From assembly GCA_964347325.1 (NCBI GenBank), contig CAYFYA010000029.1:1-10009 (forward strand): a DNA stretch of 10,009 nt. Reading direction: 5' to 3'. Below are positions 6,668-10,009 of the stretch, in pieces; the stretch's first letter is position 1, and each line of letters begins with the position of its first letter. A program made the translations under genes and the position numbers. The DNA is from JAJISG01 sp964347325. Its GTDB lineage: Archaea; Thermoplasmatota; Thermoplasmata; RBG-16-68-12; JAJISG01. A model generated the notes under the pieces. That model had not been told where the DNA came from. It saw nothing but the letters and a program-made list of their open reading frames with translations, and searched no databases.

Positions 6668-7780
6668 ATGAGTGGGCTTCCGCGCGTCGTGGTGGAGGGC
6701 TCCCCCCTGGATCTTGGGCGACGTCACGGGTCTCTGGCCAGGAAGGAGATCGAGACGAACCTGGAGATCTACTTCTACCGCTTTCGCGAAGAGTGGGCCC
6801 TGCAGAGGGAGGAGGTGCTGCGTCGGGCCGGGATCTACGCCGAGGTCATCGAAGAGTTGGACGGCGGCTACTATGAGGCGATGCAGGGAGTTTCTGAGGG
6901 CTCCTCCCTCCCATTCTTGGACATCGTCGCCCTTAATGTTCGCTACGAGCTGGTCTACAGCGAGTACTCGAAGCTCGGAAAGGACTGGGGACTGCCGAGT
7001 GGGTGCACGGCCGTGGGCCTGCTGCCTGACAGGACAGACAGCGGTCATCTTCTGATGGCCCAGAACTGGGACTGGATTCCGGGCATCGAGGGCGTCATAC
7101 AGCAGTACAAACCCCTCGAGGGGCCTGAGACTCTCGCCTTCACCGAGGCGGGAATCGTCGGCGGCAAGATAGGCCTTAACTCCCGTGGACTGGGCCTGAT
7201 GATCAACGGGCTGCTCTCCGATCAGGACAACTGGGAGACCTTGGGCGTCCCATTCCACGTCCGATGCTGGCGTGTGCTCCAGAAGGAGTCGCTGGGGGAC
7301 GCGGCTGCATTCCTCACCAACAGCTTAGGATCCTGCTCTGCGAACTTCATGCTGGGGCAGGCGAACGGTCAAGCTGCGATCGTGGACCTGGAGACCTGCC
7401 CGTCAGGGGCCGAGGAGATTCTACCGGAGCGAGGCGTGGTTACACACGCCAACCACTTCCTGAAGCCCGACTCGCTGGGCATATGGGAACCACTCATAGA
7501 GGAGAAGACGACGACGTACCAACGACATGAGCGGATCGAGGCACTGCTCGACGCTAGGAAAGCGCTGTTCAGCACCCTGGATCTCCAGCGCTTCCTCGAG
7601 GACCACAAAGGCCGGCCGGGGTCCATATGTCGACACCAGGAGGAAGCCCTGCCGGACCCTCAGCGTTATCAGACGGTGGTCTCCGTCATCATGGACCTTG
7701 ACGAACGACAGCTCGCCATCGCGACGGGCAATCCCTGCGAGAACGATTACAGAACGTTTCGGCTGAGTTCCGAGGAGTAG
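6668..7780 (+). CDS. C45-family Ntn-hydrolase (acyl-CoA:6-aminopenicillanate acyltransferase-like)
   Basis: A 370-residue member of the family of Penicillium isopenicillin-N acyltransferase (peptidase family C45). Recognisable parts are the N-terminal EGSPLDLGRRHG, the nucleophile context LPSGCTAVG with Cys at 113, MAQNWDW at 130-135, NSRGLGLMINGL at 171-182, THANHFL at 259-265 and the C-terminal ATGNPCENDYRTFRL. In the family the chain self-cleaves between Gly and Cys, making the Cys the N-terminal nucleophile; here that bond is Gly112-Cys113. Such enzymes transfer or hydrolyse acyl groups on amides, and most prokaryotic members have unknown substrates. The ATG at 6668, directly after GGGTAGGA, begins the conserved N-terminus; the frame also extends into the preceding gene, but that extension is just overlap. 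It follows the GNAT gene by 2 bp. Its stop is 11 bp from the converging Rieske gene. No signal peptide, so probably cytosolic. Confidence 0.87.
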   Translation: MSGLPRVVVEGSPLDLGRRHGSLARKEIETNLEIYFYRFREEWALQREEVLRRAGIYAEVIEELDGGYYEAMQGVSEGSSLPFLDIVALNVRYELVYSEYSKLGKDWGLPSGCTAVGLLPDRTDSGHLLMAQNWDWIPGIEGVIQQYKPLEGPETLAFTEAGIVGGKIGLNSRGLGLMINGLLSDQDNWETLGVPFHVRCWRVLQKESLGDAAAFLTNSLGSCSANFMLGQANGQAAIVDLETCPSGAEEILPERGVVTHANHFLKPDSLGIWEPLIEEKTTTYQRHERIEALLDARKALFSTLDLQRFLEDHKGRPGSICRHQEEALPDPQRYQTVVSVIMDLDERQLAIATGNPCENDYRTFRLSSEE

Positions 7781-7791
7781 TCGAACCCGGA

Positions 7792-8100
7792 CTACTCCAT
7801 GACAACGTAGACGGTGTCGCCATCCAGCTCCACCTCGAACTTCTCCAGCGGCTCCTCCGCGGGCGGCGAGAGAGCCTCTCCGGTATCGACGTCAAACTGG
7901 GACAGGTGGAGGGGACACCTGATGGAATCCCCCATCAGAAAACCGGTGTGGAGTTCGGCATAGGCGTGGGTGCAGATGCCGTCGAGGGCATGCAAAGTCC
8001 CGTCTAGGTTAACGACGATCAGCTGCTTGTCGTCAAGATCCACGGCGTGGATCTGGCCCTCGGGGAAGTTGTCGAGCTTCCCTATTTCCACCCTCTTCAC
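7792..8100 (-). CDS. Small Rieske [2Fe-2S] ferredoxin, last gene of the suf cluster
   Basis: A 102-residue soluble Rieske protein of the NirD/dioxygenase-ferredoxin type. Cluster ligands are C-T-H at 43-45 and C-P-L-H at 62-65, separated by the usual ~17 residues, followed by the family's SQFDVDTG turn and a short C-terminal beta section. No membrane anchor or signal is present, so it is a cytosolic electron carrier and not a cytochrome bc1 subunit. The start is placed at the GTG at 8100, which begins VKRVEIG and has AGGGATTGGA just upstream. A GTG at 8121 inside the end of sufD would add seven residues and overlap sufD. With the chosen start the gap to the sufD stop is 8 bp, so the two are almost certainly co-transcribed. 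Comparable Rieske genes occur in actinobacterial sufB-sufD-Rieske-sufC operons. Its precise role in Fe-S assembly is not established. Confidence 0.9.
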   Translation of the reverse strand: MKRVEIGKLDNFPEGQIHAVDLDDKQLIVVNLDGTLHALDGICTHAYAELHTGFLMGDSIRCPLHLSQFDVDTGEALSPPAEEPLEKFEVELDGDTVYVVME

Positions 8101-8108
8101 TCCAATCC

Positions 8109-9407
8109 CTAACCAACCCACTTCTGGTCCATGAGTTCGAATATACGTTCCCGGGCTTGGGGCAGGTCCACCTGCTCGACTATGGGCGTGAGGAATCCCT
8201 CCACGAGCATCCGCCGGGACCGATCTCGCGGGATGCCACGGCTCATGAGGTAGAAGAGTTGATCCTCGTCGACCTGCGCCACGGAGGCGGAGTGCTTGGC
8301 CCGCTGGACCTCGTTGGTCTTTATCTCGAGGCTAGGAATGGCCGTCGATTTCGACTTCTTACTCAGAAGCATGGAGTATTGCCCAAGATATGTGTCGGTG
8401 TTCAGTGCGGTGTCCTCGATGGTGATGACGCCCTTGAGGGCGGAACGGGACTTCTCCTGCATGACAGCCTTCGCCAGAAGGTCGCTCTTCGTGTCTTGCC
8501 CAACGTGGACGACGAAGTTGGTGTTGTCAAACTTCTCCGAGCCGTTGCCATAGACCACCTCGACCTGCCGGATGCTGGAACCCTGGCCGGCAAGGATGCA
8601 GTCCGCCCGGGACTTGCAAAGGAAGCCTCCGAAGCTGCCCAGGGCCTGGTTTAGAGTTCCATTTCGGTTCAGGATGGCCTGACGGGTCAGGAAGGAGACG
8701 ACGTGATCGCCGAGGCGCTCGATGGCCGCGTATCGGAGGCTCGCCTCATCCTCCAGGAAGACCTCTGTGGCGTTGCCGAAGAGGCTCTGCTCCACCTTGG
8801 ACTCATCCGACTCGAACTCCTCGATGACCGAGGCCCTGCTCCCCTCGGCCAAGTAGATGATGGTCCTGCTTAGGAGGGAAGAGGCCTCCTCACCGAACTT
8901 CCACCTCAGATGGATCGGCAGGGTCAGCTCCACCCTGGGGGGCACAAAGACCATGATGGCTGTGGAGAAGAGGGCCCTGCTCATCATCCCGAACTTATCG
9001 TTGGAGGGAAGACCGCCAGGACGAGCCATGATTGTCTCGGCCAGGTCCGGTTTCCACTCTACAAACCCCGAGGCCTCGTTGAAGTAGAAGTCCCGATCCT
9101 TGAGCTTCTCGATGATGCGAACCTGGCTTACGACTCCCTCATCGATTAGCCCCAGGGCGGCCTTGTCTCCGCCGTTGTAGACGGGCTCGGCCATCCTGGG
9201 CTCGACCTTGCTCGCCAGTTCCAGTTTTGCCACGTCGACACCACGGATGTCCGTGTGGCGCACGAAGAGAGGCAGGGACTCGACGGGAATCTTACTGAAG
9301 GCCTTCAGGGCATCGAGGCGGTCCTTGAGCAGCCACTTCGGCTCTTCCCTCGCCTTGGAGAGACTCCGAGCGGTCTTCTCCGTCGCATTGTCCAGATTGA
9401 ATTCCAT
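8109..9407 (-). CDS. sufD: Fe-S cluster assembly protein SufD
   Basis: A 432-residue SufD, full length for the family. It forms the scaffold complex SufBCD with SufB and the ATPase SufC, which builds Fe-S clusters from persulfide sulfur and delivers them to apoproteins. The N-terminal helical part (SLSKAREEPKWLLKDRLDALKAF) is followed by a long beta-helix. The conserved segment VHVGQDTKSDLLAKAV (about 300-315) and the C-terminal KHSASVAQVDEDQLFYLMSRG (371-391) identify SufB/SufD proteins. His 372 aligns by eye with the functionally important E. coli SufD His360. The protein lacks the SufB-type RCD segment, which separates it from SufB. ATG start at 9407, 32 nt after the sufB stop; no strong Shine-Dalgarno is visible there, so translation may partly depend on coupling. 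Followed closely by the Rieske gene. Confidence 0.94.
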   Translation of the reverse strand: MEFNLDNATEKTARSLSKAREEPKWLLKDRLDALKAFSKIPVESLPLFVRHTDIRGVDVAKLELASKVEPRMAEPVYNGGDKAALGLIDEGVVSQVRIIEKLKDRDFYFNEASGFVEWKPDLAETIMARPGGLPSNDKFGMMSRALFSTAIMVFVPPRVELTLPIHLRWKFGEEASSLLSRTIIYLAEGSRASVIEEFESDESKVEQSLFGNATEVFLEDEASLRYAAIERLGDHVVSFLTRQAILNRNGTLNQALGSFGGFLCKSRADCILAGQGSSIRQVEVVYGNGSEKFDNTNFVVHVGQDTKSDLLAKAVMQEKSRSALKGVITIEDTALNTDTYLGQYSMLLSKKSKSTAIPSLEIKTNEVQRAKHSASVAQVDEDQLFYLMSRGIPRDRSRRMLVEGFLTPIVEQVDLPQARERIFELMDQKWVG

Positions 9408-9439
9408 GGAAGGACCGGACCTATGTGCAGCGGGACGGT

Positions 9440-10009
9440 CTATCCCACGTCGCCCTCGAGTTCCATCTTGATGAGACGGTTGAACTCCACGGCGTACTCC
9501 ATGGGGAGCTCCTTTGTGAAGACCTCCAGGAAGCCCAGGACGACCATGTTCATCGCCTCCGTCTCCGTCAGACCGCGGGACATCAGATAGTACAGGACGT
9601 CCTCGCTGATCTTGCCCACTGTGGCCTCGTGGGTGATGGTTGAGTCGTCCTCCTCGATGTCCATGTAGGGGTAGGTGTCAGAGCGGGAGATCTGATCGAG
9701 CATGAGGGCGTCACATCGAACGCTGGACTTAACGTCGGTAGCGCCCTTGGCCACCGCGAGGTGACCCCTGTAGGTCACGCGCCCGCCGTCCTTGGAGACG
9801 GACTTGCTCGTGATCCTCGACTGGGTCTCGGGGGCCAGGTGAATGGCCTTGGCCCCAGCGTCCTGGTGCTGGTTCTTGCCTGCGAAGGCCACCGACAGAA
9901 TCTCAGCTTTGGCACCCTTCCCGAGGAGGTAGACCGACGGGTACTTCATGGTCAGCCCGCTGCCGATGTTGGCGTCGACCCACTCCACGGTGGCGTTGTT
10001 GTAGGCGTA
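9440..10009 (-). CDS. sufB: Fe-S cluster assembly protein SufB, C-terminal part (5' end outside window)
   Basis: The last 189 residues of SufB. The frame is open to the right edge, where the codons read YAYNNATVEWVD, continuing the family's ENATVEWVDGNIGS region, so the GTG inside this stretch is not the start. The C-terminal half of the beta-helix is nearly canonical: MKYPSVYLLGKGAKAEILS, FAGKNQHQDAGAKAIHLAP, SKSVSKDGGRVTYRG and the closing ELPMEYAVEFNRLI. The Cys in SSVRCDALM (codon 9713-9715) aligns with E. coli SufB Cys405, the proposed sulfur acceptor, and ITHEATVGKISED keeps the His-Glu pair next to the SufD interface, so the protein looks functional. E. coli SufB has 495 residues, so over half the gene is missing here. 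First visible gene of the sufB-sufD-Rieske series; sufC is expected beyond the right edge if the cluster is complete. Confidence 0.95.
   Translation of the reverse strand, partial: YAYNNATVEWVDANIGSGLTMKYPSVYLLGKGAKAEILSVAFAGKNQHQDAGAKAIHLAPETQSRITSKSVSKDGGRVTYRGHLAVAKGATDVKSSVRCDALMLDQISRSDTYPYMDIEEDDSTITHEATVGKISEDVLYYLMSRGLTETEAMNMVVLGFLEVFTKELPMEYAVEFNRLIKMELEGDVG

Noticed and set aside
1..10009. Mobile element, CRISPR array, tRNA or rRNA genes
   Set aside because: No spaced direct repeats, terminal inverted repeats, transposase or integrase motifs, or tRNA-like cloverleaf were recognised, and nearly all bases lie in housekeeping-type genes.

Overview
The window comes from a GC-rich prokaryotic chromosome, roughly 60% GC by eye. 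It is tightly packed with ordinary metabolic genes: seven complete genes plus a fragment at each edge. I see no transposase, integrase, CRISPR repeat, tRNA or rRNA. Arginine AGG/AGA and isoleucine ATA codons are used freely beside CGG/CGC. Several starts have Shine-Dalgarno-like G-rich leaders, and some genes start with GTG. The gene content (SufB/SufD with a Rieske ferredoxin, an M1 aminopeptidase with an ERAP1-like C-terminus, an acetolactate-synthase-like ThDP enzyme next to an aldehyde dehydrogenase) and the codon use would fit an archaeon such as a Thermoplasmatota relative. A high-GC bacterium is not excluded, so the organism call is tentative.

Layout, left to right. (1) At 1-769 (+) is the C-terminal third of an M1-family aminopeptidase whose start lies outside the window. 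(2) At 936-2471 (+) is a complete group II PLP-dependent amino-acid decarboxylase. (3) On the minus strand a two-gene operon, transcribed right to left, holds a succinate-semialdehyde-type aldehyde dehydrogenase (4155-5528) followed after 24 bp by a ThDP-dependent, acetolactate-synthase-like enzyme (2481-4130). (4) Divergent from it, across a 150-bp intergenic region, a plus-strand pair encodes a double-GNAT acyltransferase (5679-6665) and, 2 bp later, a C45-family Ntn-hydrolase (6668-7780). (5) Converging on that pair is the 3' end of a minus-strand suf operon: sufB (partial, 9440-10009), sufD (8109-9407) and a small Rieske ferredoxin (7792-8100).

The most interesting unit is the ThDP enzyme/aldehyde dehydrogenase pair. 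It has the same make-up as the adjacent 2-oxoglutarate decarboxylase and succinate-semialdehyde dehydrogenase that close the TCA cycle in Synechococcus sp. PCC 7002 (Zhang and Bryant 2011). It may therefore be a 2-oxoglutarate-to-succinate bypass annotated by default as acetolactate synthase. The neighbouring decarboxylase could feed the same dehydrogenase through GABA if it acts on glutamate, but nothing in the sequence settles its substrate. The GNAT/C45 pair is translationally close and looks like an amide-forming or amide-cleaving module of unknown substrate. The suf genes assemble Fe-S clusters, and the Rieske protein is probably an electron-transfer partner of that machinery. No gene-free stretch exceeds 300 bases; the longest gaps are 770-935 and 5529-5678.
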